The notes under the pieces are model-generated. The model was given only the letters and a program-made list of their open reading frames with translations. It was not told the DNA's origin and ran no database searches. The translations under genes and the position numbers were made by a program. Of a DNA stretch of 33,528 nucleotides, positions 22,799-30,528 are shown piece by piece; the stretch's first letter is position 1, and the number at the start of each line of letters is the position of its first letter. Source of the stretch: an uncultured bacterium (lineage in GTDB: Bacteria > Patescibacteriota > Minisyncoccia > Moranbacterales > GWC2-37-73); assembly GCA_903837175.1 (NCBI GenBank), contig CAILTR010000115.1:1-33528 (forward strand), read 5' to 3'.

Positions 22799-22842
22799 GA
22801 AAAGACCGCTATAGATGCGGTCGCGTCTATAGCGGTCTTTTT
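22799..22842. repeat. Hairpin flanking the PaaX/Cas2-like gene, left copy
   Basis: AAAGACCGCTATAGA and TCTATAGCGGTCTTT form a perfect 15-bp stem (17 with flanking A/T pairs) around TGCGGTCGCG. It looks like a terminator, yet it sits 13 bases before the ATG at 22856 and recurs with four changes in 40 bases at 23503, just after the same gene. It could be an operator, a terminator, or the boundary of a mobile unit. Confidence 0.85.
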
Positions 22843-22855
22843 GAAAAAAATAAAA

Positions 22856-23416
22856 ATGAAGAGAAAAATTTCAAGTCCCATAAAACAAAAAATTCTTTTA
22901 TTATTGGGTGCTGGCGTTGCCCTTGGTTTTGCTGGCTCTCCGCGACAATATTTTCGAGTATTGAAAACAACAACCAGGGCTTGGAAATCAATTGACGAGG
23001 ATTATCTTCGTCGAACGGTCCGCGAATTTTATCGGGAAAGGTTGGTAAGTAGAGTCGAAAATTCAAATGGTACGACAAGTATTGTGCTGACCGAAAAAGG
23101 AAAGCTGAGAATTTTGGAGTTTAACATTTATCAGCTTAAAATAAAAAAGCCAACCAAGTGGGATGGCAAGTGGCGAATTGTGATGTTTGATATCCCGGAA
23201 AAAATGAAAAGCAAGCGCGATGTGCTTCGTGAAAAACTCAAAGACTTAAAATTTTCCGAACTTCAAAAATCTGTTTTCGTGCATCCATACCCATGTCTGG
23301 AGGAAATAAATTTTCTTGCAGAATTTTATCAAATTCGTAAATTTGTAAAATGCGGGGAGCTTATGCAACTTACCAATGAAGAAGCAGAGCTGAAAATTCA
23401 TTTTAAATTGAAGTAG
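22856..23416 (+). CDS. PaaX-like / Cas2-fold regulator protein
   Basis: From the ATG at 22856 the protein has 186 residues. The N-terminal half (KIKQKILLLLGAG ... LRRTVREFYRERLVSRVENSNGTTSIVLTEKG) reads as a winged helix. The C-terminal half has WRIVMFDIPEKMKSKRDVLREKLKDLKF then QKSVFVHPYP, the pattern of the PaaX C-terminal domain and Cas2 ferredoxin-like fold (VxFDIPE, LGF, Q.SV). No CRISPR array or cas1 is nearby, so it is not an adaptation protein here. The track start (TTG at 22841) overlaps the upstream hairpin and is rejected. Near-identical hairpins flank the gene, suggesting either self-regulation through the palindrome or a mobile gene cassette. Confidence 0.75.
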   Translation: MKRKISSPIKQKILLLLGAGVALGFAGSPRQYFRVLKTTTRAWKSIDEDYLRRTVREFYRERLVSRVENSNGTTSIVLTEKGKLRILEFNIYQLKIKKPTKWDGKWRIVMFDIPEKMKSKRDVLREKLKDLKFSELQKSVFVHPYPCLEEINFLAEFYQIRKFVKCGELMQLTNEEAELKIHFKLK

Positions 23417-23502
23417 TAAATGAGAAAAGTTTTCGTAGCTCGTTCTTTTCTTCAGAAAAAGACAGCCTCTTGCTATGACCATTGCCCCTTATGGAAAAAC
23501 AT

Positions 23503-23546
23503 AAAAAGACTGCTATACACGCGGTCGCGTCTATAGTGGTCTTTTT
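23503..23546. repeat. Hairpin flanking the PaaX/Cas2-like gene, right copy
   Basis: AAAAAGACTGCTATA and TATAGTGGTCTTTTT pair with two G-T wobbles around CACGCGGTCGCGTC. About 36 of 40 bases match the copy at 22799. In the left copy both arms read ACCGC/GCGGT. Here each arm has changed in a way that keeps RNA pairing, which favours function as RNA. The T-run would let it end the PaaX-like transcript. Confidence 0.85.
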
Positions 23547-23613
23547 AATTATTGTAGCTGTTAGCGAAAAGAAGGATGTAGGGATTTCTGCGTTGATATG
23601 CGTTGACTGGGTC

Positions 23614-23641
23614 TTGAAATATGGTAAGCTTTAGATATAAT
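23614..23641 (+). promoter_or_regulatory. Promoter that fixes the start of the frameshifted gene
   Basis: TTGAAA (23614-23619) and TATAAT (23636-23641) are 16 bases apart. The track's ATG at 23621 lies inside this promoter, so translation must start later, at the ATG at 23657. Confidence 0.65.
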
Positions 23642-23656
23642 TTTGAAAATAAAAAA

Positions 23657-24680
23657 ATGAAAAAAGAAAATATTAAAAAAAGCTTACTTGCTTTTGCTTT
23701 GTCTGTTGTAGCTGTTGGTGGTGGTTTATGGGGTGGGTTTTTGTTTGTGGATAGGCTTGCTTTAGAAATGCCATGGCAGAAAACTAATTTAAGTGAAATT
23801 AAGCAACAGGTGCCAGTTCCAGTTGATAAAAGCAATATTAACACGGGGAAACAAATTCCTGTGACCGAAGCTAGCAAGGGCAATGTAACCTTACCAAATG
23901 TTGTTGATATAAAAATGCAGGAGGCTACCTTTCAAGCCTCTGTGAAAAATTTATTCCAAGCTTTTGCCAAAGTTAATAACGCTAAGGTGACTGAAACTAA
24001 AGATGGTGGCATGTGGTGGGATACTGAAGATGGTTTTTCCATTATGAATTCTACTGGAACTCAAGATACGAACTTACTTTTAAGTTCTACTTCCGACACT
24101 AATTATTCAGCATTCAAAAAGACTGCTCTGTTTCTTTCACCGCTTATTGATAGAATTATGTATGAAAATGGTTTTAGATTGAGTGAATGGAATTCATCAA
24201 AGATAGGCGAAGAAAGTTTTATTGGCATAGGAAATATGACTGATATTGTTGGTTTTTATGACTTCATAGGGGCCTACGAAAATGATTCGAAGAAAGTAGT
24301 TTTTACTGCTAATCCAGATGCTAATTTATTTCAAAATACCCCAGGAGAATTCTATTATACTTTTTCATTTAGTGTTTTGGATAATGATATTTATGTAAAA
24401 AACTATAAAAAACAAATATCCATATTTAAAAGATCTTGGTTTTAAAGAAATGGTCATTAATGAGTTTTTAAGCGAAACTAGTAATTTCATCGCGCTTAAA
24501 GTTCATGGAAGACGATATGGAAATGTAATGATTGCAAAAAAAATAAATAAGGTATGGACAGAGATAGCTTCGATACAGGATTCTCCAGATTGTGAGTTAG
24601 TTAAAAGATATGAAATTCCTAAGGAAATAATTGGAGCTTGCTATCAAGATGATAAATTGATTATAAATGATAAATTCTAA
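23657..24680 (+). pseudogene. Membrane-anchored protein gene broken by a +1 frameshift
   Basis: Two track ORFs (23621-24445 and 24450-24680) are parts of one gene. The first has an N-terminal anchor (SLLAFALSVVAVGGGLWGGFLF) and a long outside domain of unknown family. Its last residues (ISIFKRSWF) are out of character. Reading the same bases one position later gives NKYPYLKDLGFKEMV, which joins smoothly to the second ORF (INEFLSETSNFIALKVHG ...). Dropping one A from the run of six at 24407-24412 restores a single protein of about 340 residues. The lesion could be a real mutation, a sequencing error in the homopolymer, or a site of slippage. A promoter precedes it, so it may still be expressed. 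Confidence 0.75.
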
Positions 24681-24742
24681 ATCTTTTATCGTGTAATTTC
24701 AGTAGCAGGTGATGTCCTCAAATAGCTTGATGTAATAAGTAT

Positions 24743-26206
24743 ATGTCAAAATCAAAAATACTTTTATTTTTGCTTTTAAGTTTTGTGGGGGCAGTTTTTG
24801 TGCGGTCGTTTTTTGCAGTCAGTCAAATGCAAATTTTTTTACTCTTGATTTTTTCTTTGATAACTTTATTTGTTTTTTATAAAAATAAAATGGCGACGCT
24901 GGTCGCTTTTTTGTTGCTTGCTTTTGTACTCGGACTGTGGCGCACTGATAGTAGGATTGAAGAAGCTAATAATTTAAAATATCTCGGGAAAGTTTTTCAA
25001 GAAAATGCAATTGTTCAAAAAGTAAGTCCTTCAACTTTCGGTCAAAATATTATTGTTAGTCTTCAGTCTGAAAAAATTTCTGTCTTACTGCAAGTCCCGC
25101 AATATCCAGAATACCAATTCGGCGATTTATTGGAAATAGTTTGCCCCGCTAAAGCCATTGAAAACCTGTCTGCCGGTGAGGCAGGTAAAGACGCTAGTTT
25201 TGATTATCGGATGTATATGGCAAAGGAAGGCGTGCTTTATCAATGTGAAAAGGGCAAATCAAGAAAGATTGGAGAAAACAGCGGCAGTTGGTTTCTGGGA
25301 AAAATAATTGCAATGCGGACAATTTTTGAAAGTAAAATTACTAAGGTTATTCCCCAGCCTTATGGGGCTTTGGCAGAAGGTTTGCTACTGGGAGGCAGTG
25401 GGGGACTTTCCAAGGAAATTCAGGCCGATTTTTCGCGCACTGGGATGACGCATATCGTGGCGGTCTCCGGTTATAACGTAACGATCATTGCGGAATATCT
25501 AATTTTACTGGGTATTTTCTTAGGCTTTTGGCGCAAGCAAGCGATTTGGTTTGCTATTGTCGGGATAATTTTGTTTGTGATTATGAGCGGTCTGCCAGCT
25601 TCAGCCGTGCGAGCTGGGGTGATGAGCGGCATTTTACTTTGGGCGATGAAAAATGGGCGTTTGGCGTCCTCGGAGAATGCGATTATTTTTGCAGGCGCAA
25701 TTATGCTAATGCTGAATCCCTTGTTGCTTAGGTGGGATGTGGGCTTTCAGCTTTCTTTTTTAGCAACCCTGGGGATTGTCCTGACTGCTTCTTTTTGGGA
25801 AAAAAGCTTTGTGAAAAAAAATAAAGCCCTGGGAATTTCTGAGGCAATTACGTTGTCGCTGAGCGCTCAAATTTTTGTTTTGCCAATTATCGCCTATAAT
25901 TTTCAGCTTGTCTCGCTGATTTCACTGCTGGCAAATGTTTTTATTTTGCCAGTGATTCCGCTTTCGATGCTATTGGTTTTTTTGGTGATTGTGTTTGGTT
26001 TGATTTGGACGCCACTTTCACTGGTCTTTGCGTGGCTGGCTTTCGTTTTGCTAGCTTATGAGTTAAAATTAATTCATCTTTTGGCTGAGTTTCCCTGGGC
26101 CAGTGCTAGTATCGAAAAAGTCAGCTCCTGGTGGATTGTGGTTTATTACATAGTATTGGCAGGTATAATTTTTTGGATAAAGAAGCGGGAAAATTTTGAA
26201 TTATGA
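24743..26206 (+). CDS. comEC: ComEC/Rec2 competence channel, membrane part
   Basis: The 487-residue polytopic protein begins with three short hydrophobic helices and an OB-like outside domain (IVQKVSPSTFGQNIIV ... ASFDYRMYMAKEGVLY). It continues with the Competence domain: AEGLLLGGSGGLSKEI, FSRTGMTHIVAVSGYNVTII, MSGLPASAVRAGVMSGILL and WDVGFQLSFLATLGIV are all diagnostic. ComEC carries single-stranded DNA across the inner membrane during uptake. The metallo-beta-lactamase domain that many bacteria fuse at the C-terminus is encoded separately at 26308. A GGCAGG palindrome like those at 14312 sits in the coding sequence at 25164-25186 and is read as LSAGEAG. Confidence 0.93.
   Translation: MSKSKILLFLLLSFVGAVFVRSFFAVSQMQIFLLLIFSLITLFVFYKNKMATLVAFLLLAFVLGLWRTDSRIEEANNLKYLGKVFQENAIVQKVSPSTFGQNIIVSLQSEKISVLLQVPQYPEYQFGDLLEIVCPAKAIENLSAGEAGKDASFDYRMYMAKEGVLYQCEKGKSRKIGENSGSWFLGKIIAMRTIFESKITKVIPQPYGALAEGLLLGGSGGLSKEIQADFSRTGMTHIVAVSGYNVTIIAEYLILLGIFLGFWRKQAIWFAIVGIILFVIMSGLPASAVRAGVMSGILLWAMKNGRLASSENAIIFAGAIMLMLNPLLLRWDVGFQLSFLATLGIVLTASFWEKSFVKKNKALGISEAITLSLSAQIFVLPIIAYNFQLVSLISLLANVFILPVIPLSMLLVFLVIVFGLIWTPLSLVFAWLAFVLLAYELKLIHLLAEFPWASASIEKVSSWWIVVYYIVLAGIIFWIKKRENFEL
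25164..25186. repeat. GGCAGG palindrome embedded in the comEC reading frame
   Basis: ACCTGTCTGCCGGTGAGGCAGGT contains the stem CTGCC-GGTGA-GGCAG and matches the intergenic units at 14312-14349 in its CTGTCTGCCG and GGCAGG parts. It encodes L-S-A-G-E-A-G just before the conserved FDYRMY segment, as if the repeat had inserted without breaking the frame. Confidence 0.6.
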
Positions 26207-26307
26207 AGTTTGAATTTCGAATCAAGCCAGAATGATTTAATGTTTTAAAAATTAATACATTAAAAATTTATTCAAAATTAAAAATTTAAAATTTCTTTTA
26301 GAGGCTT

Positions 26308-27174
26308 ATGCGTAATCGTAAAATATTTTTTTCTATCCTGGGTGGGATTTTTGCGCTGGCGATAATTTTAAGCGTTATTATTTTGCATAGCAGGGATGAA
26401 GTTCTCAGGGTAATTTTTTTAGACGTGGGGCAAGGCGATGCAATTTTAATTTCTCAAGGCTCGCAACAAGTTTTGATTGATGGCGGTAAGGATGGAAAAT
26501 TGCTTTTAGAAAAATTAGGAAAATACATTCCTTTTTGGGATCGCAAAATTGAAAATATTATCGAGACTCATCCGGATCAAGATCATATCGGAGGCCTCGT
26601 TGAGGTTCTGCAAACTTATGAAGTTGAAAGTGTCTTGGAAACAAAAATGCAAAGTGATTCGCAAACCTTTAAAAAATTGGAAGAAATCATTGCAAAAAAT
26701 AAAGTCGAAAAAGTTGAGGCGAAAAAAGATGTGAGTCTTAAATTTTCCAATGGCGCAACCTTACAAATTTTGTATCCTTTTGATTCCGTGATGGATGTCA
26801 ATGGAAAAGATACTAATATGTATAGCGTTTTGGCAAAGTTAATAGTTGGCGAAAATAAATTTTTGCTGACAGGAGATTTGCCGACCACCCAAGAGAACGA
26901 ATTGCTCTCTGGAGATATTGATGTCAGCGCGCAATTTCTGAAAGTCGCGCATCACGGTTCAAAATATGCTACTAGCAATGAGTTCCTTGATAAGGTAAAG
27001 CCAACCGAGGCAATCATTTCCGTTGGCAAAAATAATTCTTATGGCCATCCGAACCCAGAAACTCTCCAACGGCTGACGGCTCACCGCATCAACATTCATC
27101 GCACTGATGAAAGCGGGGATCTGGTATATGAATGTTTTCAATTAACCAATAAATGTGTTTTAAAGGCTTTGTAA
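26308..27174 (+). CDS. ComEC-type metallo-beta-lactamase domain protein
   Basis: A single N-terminal membrane segment (FFSILGGIFALAIILSVIIL) anchors a domain of about 250 residues with the MBL landmarks VIFLDVGQGDAILI, ETHPDQDHIGGL (the HxDxDH metal motif), LLTGDLP, VAHHGSKYAT and SYGHPNPETL. This matches the C-terminal domain of long ComEC proteins, thought to degrade the non-transported strand or trim DNA outside the membrane. It lies 101 bases after the channel gene, so together they are a split ComEC. Confidence 0.92.
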   Translation: MRNRKIFFSILGGIFALAIILSVIILHSRDEVLRVIFLDVGQGDAILISQGSQQVLIDGGKDGKLLLEKLGKYIPFWDRKIENIIETHPDQDHIGGLVEVLQTYEVESVLETKMQSDSQTFKKLEEIIAKNKVEKVEAKKDVSLKFSNGATLQILYPFDSVMDVNGKDTNMYSVLAKLIVGENKFLLTGDLPTTQENELLSGDIDVSAQFLKVAHHGSKYATSNEFLDKVKPTEAIISVGKNNSYGHPNPETLQRLTAHRINIHRTDESGDLVYECFQLTNKCVLKAL

Positions 27175-27351
27175 ATTTAAATTAAAAAAAGTCACCAGTC
27201 ATCAGTAATCAATAATTAACTCACAGTGCTAACTCTTTCGTGATGACAGATGACCGGTTACTACTTACTTGAAGCCTTGATTAATCCCAATCTTTCTGCT
27301 AACCTTTACAAATAAAGTATTTTAATTAAATTATAAAAATATTAAAACCTT

Positions 27352-27954
27352 ATGGCACACCCAAAAAAAGAAAGAACATTTGTCATCCTAAAACCGGATG
27401 CAATCCAGCGCAATTTTATCGGCGAAATTATTTCTCGTTTTGAGCGAACTGGCCTGAAAATTACCGCGATGAAAATGTTGGTGCCAAAAGCTGAACAATG
27501 CTGGCTACATTATAATAAGGACGAAGCTTGGTTTCAGTCCAAGGGTGAGAGAATTGTAAAGGGTCGCGAGGATAATAAATTGCCAGTAGAAAAGGAGGCG
27601 ATTGAATACGGTCGCGATATTATTGGTCAATTAGTAACTTTTATGACCTCTGGGCCAGTCTTGGCCATGGTCATTGAAGGCAATCAAGCTGTGGGGATTG
27701 TGACTAAATTGGTCGGCGGAACTGAACCACTTACTTCTGATATCGGAACAATCCGCGGAGATTTAACCTTAGACTCATACGACTTGGCCGGATTAGATAG
27801 TCGCGCGGTGCGAAATTTAATCCATTGCTCGGATAAACCAGCGGAAGCTGAGAGAGAAATTAAACTTTGGCTTACTGAAAATGAAATTATTAATTATCGT
27901 TCTATTTCTGAGCAAATGCTGTACGACGTTAACTTAGATGGAATCTTAGAATAA
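27352..27954 (+). CDS. ndk: Nucleoside diphosphate kinase, long form
   Basis: The family features are clear: ERTFVILKPDAIQRNFIGEII at the start, GPVLAMVIEG, and GTIRGDLTLD then NLIHCSDKPAEAEREI with the phosphorylated His in NLIHCSD (usually NxxHGSD). The enzyme transfers phosphate between nucleoside tri- and diphosphates. At 200 residues it is about 50 longer than usual. The extra is mostly an insertion after the first third (QCWLHYNKDEAWFQSKGERIV, about 50-90) and a C-terminal tail. Similar insertions are known in some archaeal and CPR enzymes. It follows an AT-rich spacer with repeat remnants. Confidence 0.95.
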   Translation: MAHPKKERTFVILKPDAIQRNFIGEIISRFERTGLKITAMKMLVPKAEQCWLHYNKDEAWFQSKGERIVKGREDNKLPVEKEAIEYGRDIIGQLVTFMTSGPVLAMVIEGNQAVGIVTKLVGGTEPLTSDIGTIRGDLTLDSYDLAGLDSRAVRNLIHCSDKPAEAEREIKLWLTENEIINYRSISEQMLYDVNLDGILE

Positions 27955-27959
27955 ATAAG

Positions 27960-27996
27960 GTCATTGCGAGGATGTGATCATCCGTGGCAATCCAGG
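27960..27996. repeat. Dispersed GTCATTGCGAGGA...GTGGCAATCC repeat, copy 1
   Basis: GTCATTGCGAGGATG is followed by CATCCGTGGCAATCCAGG, forming an imperfect hairpin. Another copy with the same two ends is at 30141-30185. It lies in the spacer after ndk. The small track ORF over it (27964-28149) runs through two repeat families and is not a gene. Confidence 0.8.
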
Positions 27997-28055
27997 GCGA
28001 TGCTAATCCGCCAGTTGTCAGACTGGATCGCTTACTCCGCCCAGGGCCGCTCAAC

Positions 28056-28163
28056 TTGTCATCCTGAACTTGCCTGTCCACCTTTGGAGGGATTCAGGAT
28101 CTCGGTTACAGACAGTTTTGTGAGATTAAGAAAGCAGATGCTGAAATGAATTCAGTATGACAA
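28056..28163. repeat. Dispersed palindromic repeat (MITE-like), copy B
   Basis: TTGTCATCCTGAACTTGCC at the left and TTCAGTATGACA at the right mark the same element as 17505-17625. The middles differ, and this copy lacks the GCCAGCTGGC hairpin. It lies between ndk and a terminator. Confidence 0.8.
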
Positions 28164-28172
28164 ATATTGATA

Positions 28173-28205
28173 AAAAAATCGACCGCAGTGGTCGATTTTT
28201 TGTTT
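28173..28205. terminator. Strong (probably bidirectional) terminator
   Basis: AAAAAATCGACC and GGTCGATTTTTT form a perfect 12-bp stem with loop GCAGT and T/A runs on both sides. It separates ndk from the transglutaminase-like gene at 28240. Confidence 0.85.
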
Positions 28206-28239
28206 TGCTATTTAGAGCTAAATTTAGTATCCTTAAGGT

Positions 28240-29427
28240 ATGAAAAATTTTCTGAAAAAGTTTGCAGTAGTTCTGATTGAACTGGCGGTAATCGCTGGGG
28301 CGCTTTGGTATATCGCGGAAAAAAGAGGGATTCATAATTTTAGTCAACTCGCGCCAGCGCTGGAAAAAAAAATTCAGAAAATCAGTCCACGATCATTCCC
28401 AATGCTACAACAGCCAGTTGAGAAAACCTTTGCTTGGGACTATAGGGGCTTTAAATACGAGTTGCCCTTGACGATGTATCAATCAATTTATGCTTATTAC
28501 CAAGCCCAGCCAAAAACTTTTAGCTATGATAATCAGCTCCCTGAGAATTGGGAAGACCAATATTATGGAATGTTTTTAGCTTCTAATGAAAATGATCGAA
28601 CAATTTCTGAACTAGCCAGTGACTTGCAAACACTCGGGAAAAAACATAGCCTGAACGATGATCAAATTGTTGAGCTAACTCTGGCCTTTGTCCAAGCTAT
28701 TACTTACGATGATGCAAAGGCTGGAAATATTTTAGCTAAAACTGGCAGTGAAGCAATGCTTTATCCTTATGAAACTCTTTTCGAGCAACGAGGAGTTTGT
28801 AGCGATAAGAGCTTACTGGCAATTTCAATTTTAAGGCAGTTAGGTTATGGCACGGCTATTTTTACTTACGAAAAAGAAAATCATATGGCTATCGGAGTGG
28901 CTTGTCCAAAAAGCTATTCAACTTATGGTAGTGGTTATTGCTATGGCGAAACGACCAGCACAGGTAATAAAATCGGAATTATTCCTCAGTTTGATGCTCA
29001 AAGTAAAAAGACGGTAGAGGTTACCGAACTTAGTACCTTTGACTCCGAACAAAATCAGCAAGCCAGTCTGCAAGAGCTTGGCAAGGTCGTGATTTACCAA
29101 GCTACTAGTGGCAAGGAATATAGTGGTATTATTGAAACGAGGAAAATTGAAAATGAAATCTCGCAGTTAAAAATAAAAACGAAAACAATCTTAGATCAAC
29201 TTACAGCGCAAAAAAAAGTCGTCAATGGAGAGAATGCTGATTTAAAAATCCAAAAAAGCGACTTGGATAATTTTAAAAACGATCAAAATTTCGAAAAATA
29301 TAACCTTAAAGTTCAAAAATATAACACCTTGTTAGAAAAATATAAAAAAGACGTCCAAATTTATAATAATAACGTGGTGCTTTACAATCAGACAGTGGCA
29401 AGGTATAACTTATTAATCAAGCAATAA
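28240..29427 (+). CDS. Membrane-anchored transglutaminase-like protein with coiled-coil tail
   Basis: An N-terminal segment (FAVVLIELAVIAGALWYIA) anchors or exports the 395-residue protein. The core has the transglutaminase-like triad: Cys in FEQRGVCSDKSLLAISILRQLG, His in KENHMAIGVAC, and an acidic residue in GYCYGETTSTGNKIGIIP. Such folds act as cysteine proteases or crosslinking enzymes outside the cell. From about 300 the chain is a long helical coiled coil (ENEISQLKIKTKTILDQL ... YNTLLEKYKKDVQIYNNNV), probably for oligomerisation. The next gene starts after one base, so they are co-translated. Substrate unknown. Confidence 0.75.
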   Translation: MKNFLKKFAVVLIELAVIAGALWYIAEKRGIHNFSQLAPALEKKIQKISPRSFPMLQQPVEKTFAWDYRGFKYELPLTMYQSIYAYYQAQPKTFSYDNQLPENWEDQYYGMFLASNENDRTISELASDLQTLGKKHSLNDDQIVELTLAFVQAITYDDAKAGNILAKTGSEAMLYPYETLFEQRGVCSDKSLLAISILRQLGYGTAIFTYEKENHMAIGVACPKSYSTYGSGYCYGETTSTGNKIGIIPQFDAQSKKTVEVTELSTFDSEQNQQASLQELGKVVIYQATSGKEYSGIIETRKIENEISQLKIKTKTILDQLTAQKKVVNGENADLKIQKSDLDNFKNDQNFEKYNLKVQKYNTLLEKYKKDVQIYNNNVVLYNQTVARYNLLIKQ

Positions 29428-29428
29428 G

Positions 29429-30022
29429 ATGTTTATATTAAGCCATAAAATTGAAGAAATGGGAATTGTCAAGAAAATCACGCTCAACAGTGAGAAAATT
29501 GAATATACTGTCCGCAAGCACCGTACCGCTAAAAGGCTTAAATTAGCCATTTATTGCGATGGAAATTGTGTGGTGACTTTGCCTTGGCGCATGGGCTTTT
29601 TGAGTGCGGATGAATTTATTAAGAAAAATGCCGAATGGGTTTTGGAAAAAATGAAAGCCATGAAAAAAATCGGCCGAAATAGCCTTTTTGCTCGGCATGA
29701 TCACGTCGAATATCTGAAACTTAAAGAACATGCTCGGGAAATGGTCGCCAAGCGCCTCGAGAAATTTAACGCTATCTACGGCTTTAAATACAAGGGAGTT
29801 GCCATTCGCAATCAAAAAACCCGCTGGGGAAGCTGCTCATCCAAGGGCAACCTCAACTTCAACTACAAAATCCTACTTTTGCCTCAACGCCACGCTGACT
29901 ATATCATCGTCCATGAACTTTGCCATCTTAAGGAATTCAACCATTCCAAGCGCTTTTGGAGCCTCGTGGCTCAAACAATCCCAGAATATGAAAAGATTGT
30001 GGAACAGCTGAGGGTTTTATAA
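29429..30022 (+). CDS. YgjP/SprT-like zinc metallopeptidase (DUF45)
   Basis: The C-terminal half carries TRWGSCSSKGNLNFNYKI, LPQRHADYIIVHELCHL and NHSKRFW. This gives the zinc motif HExxH with a third His six residues on, which is diagnostic of the YgjP/DUF45 family. The N-terminal half (EYTVRKHRTAKRLKLAIYCDG) is the usual lead-in. I keep the ATG at 29429 because it follows the upstream stop by one base, but Met11 (29459) fits the family start better. Cellular role unclear; members are thought to be cytoplasmic proteases. Confidence 0.88.
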   Translation: MFILSHKIEEMGIVKKITLNSEKIEYTVRKHRTAKRLKLAIYCDGNCVVTLPWRMGFLSADEFIKKNAEWVLEKMKAMKKIGRNSLFARHDHVEYLKLKEHAREMVAKRLEKFNAIYGFKYKGVAIRNQKTRWGSCSSKGNLNFNYKILLLPQRHADYIIVHELCHLKEFNHSKRFWSLVAQTIPEYEKIVEQLRVL

Positions 30023-30104
30023 AAAGCTTTTAGCCCTGAATGGCATATGGCCACAGGGTAAGCTTCGTTAGCTTTTAGCTTTTAGGGAGATACCGGAAAA
30101 TACT

Positions 30105-30130
30105 AATCCGCCAAGTTGGCGGATTTTGTT
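30105..30130 (+). terminator. Hairpin with T-rich tail after the metallopeptidase gene
   Basis: AATCCGCC and GGCGGATT pair around AAGTT, followed by TTGTTTT. GCC-rich units of this type also occur inside the repeats at 17599 and 28008, so it may be a repeat serving as a terminator. Confidence 0.5.
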
Positions 30131-30140
30131 TTAAAATCAT

Positions 30141-30185
30141 GTCATTGCGAGGATTTTTGTACTCGAAAATCCGTGGCAATCCAGG
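30141..30185. repeat. Dispersed GTCATTGCGAGGA...GTGGCAATCC repeat, copy 2
   Basis: The ends GTCATTGCGAGGAT and ATCCGTGGCAATCCAGG match copy 1 at 27960. Here the hairpin loop is longer (TTTTGTACTCGAAA). It lies in the 506-base spacer 30023-30528, which otherwise holds the terminator, a heptamer tract, a promoter and a structured leader. Confidence 0.8.
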
Positions 30186-30304
30186 ATTTTACAAAGTGGT
30201 GGGGCTCTAGAGTTGCCTGTCCTTCTGCTGACCAACTCGCAAAGACAAAGCCCTAATTCTACCTCATTTTTATTATATTTCTATTTATTTCAAAATTTCA
30301 TTAG

Positions 30305-30350
30305 TTACTGATTACTGATTACTGATTACCGATTACCGATTGCTAATTAC
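30305..30350. repeat. Degenerate TTACTGA heptamer tract
   Basis: Three perfect TTACTGA units are followed by two TTACCGA and then TTGCTAA, TTAC. The last degenerate unit supplies the TTGCTA that may act as the -35 of the next promoter, so the promoter may have arisen in repeat DNA. Confidence 0.85.
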
Positions 30351-30370
30351 TTCTTATTTTGTGCTATAAT
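30340..30370 (+). promoter_or_regulatory. Extended -10 promoter of the exonuclease gene
   Basis: TGTGCTATAAT (TATAAT 30365-30370) has the extended TG and repeats the core seen at 11134-11144. TTGCTA 19 bases upstream is a poor -35. Transcription from about 30377 gives a leader of about 150 bases. Confidence 0.55.
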
Positions 30371-30401
30371 ATAAACATAATTATTTGAGAAAAATAAAAT
30401 G

Positions 30402-30527
30402 CCCAGTAGTGAGAATTCGAAAAATGTTCATCTTAAAATAACTGGGTGTTAAGATTGGAAGATACTAAATTATTAATTTAAAATAAAAATTGTTTGAGCA
30501 TGGCTCATTCGAATTTCTACTACTGGG
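30402..30527 (+). promoter_or_regulatory. Inverted repeat spanning the 5' leader of the exonuclease gene
   Basis: CCCAGTAGTGAGAATTCGA (30402-30420) and TCGAATTTCTACTACTGGG (30509-30527) are complementary except for three central pairs, 88 bases apart. The right arm ends one base before the start codon at 30529. Between them lie TGAGC/GCTCA (30495-30507) and CTTAA/TTAAG pairs. If formed in RNA, the long stem would hide the translation start. A 17-codon ORF (30399-30452) begins at the left arm and could be a leader peptide. Confidence 0.5.
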
Positions 30528-30528
30528 T

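Noticed and set aside
24406-24413. Programmed -1 frameshift at AAAAAAC
   Set aside because: The second part of the protein is in the +1 frame, and the zero-frame codons are not in the phase needed for -1 slippage.
27964-28149. ORF of 61 residues after ndk
   Set aside because: It reads through two dispersed repeats and has no protein-like features.
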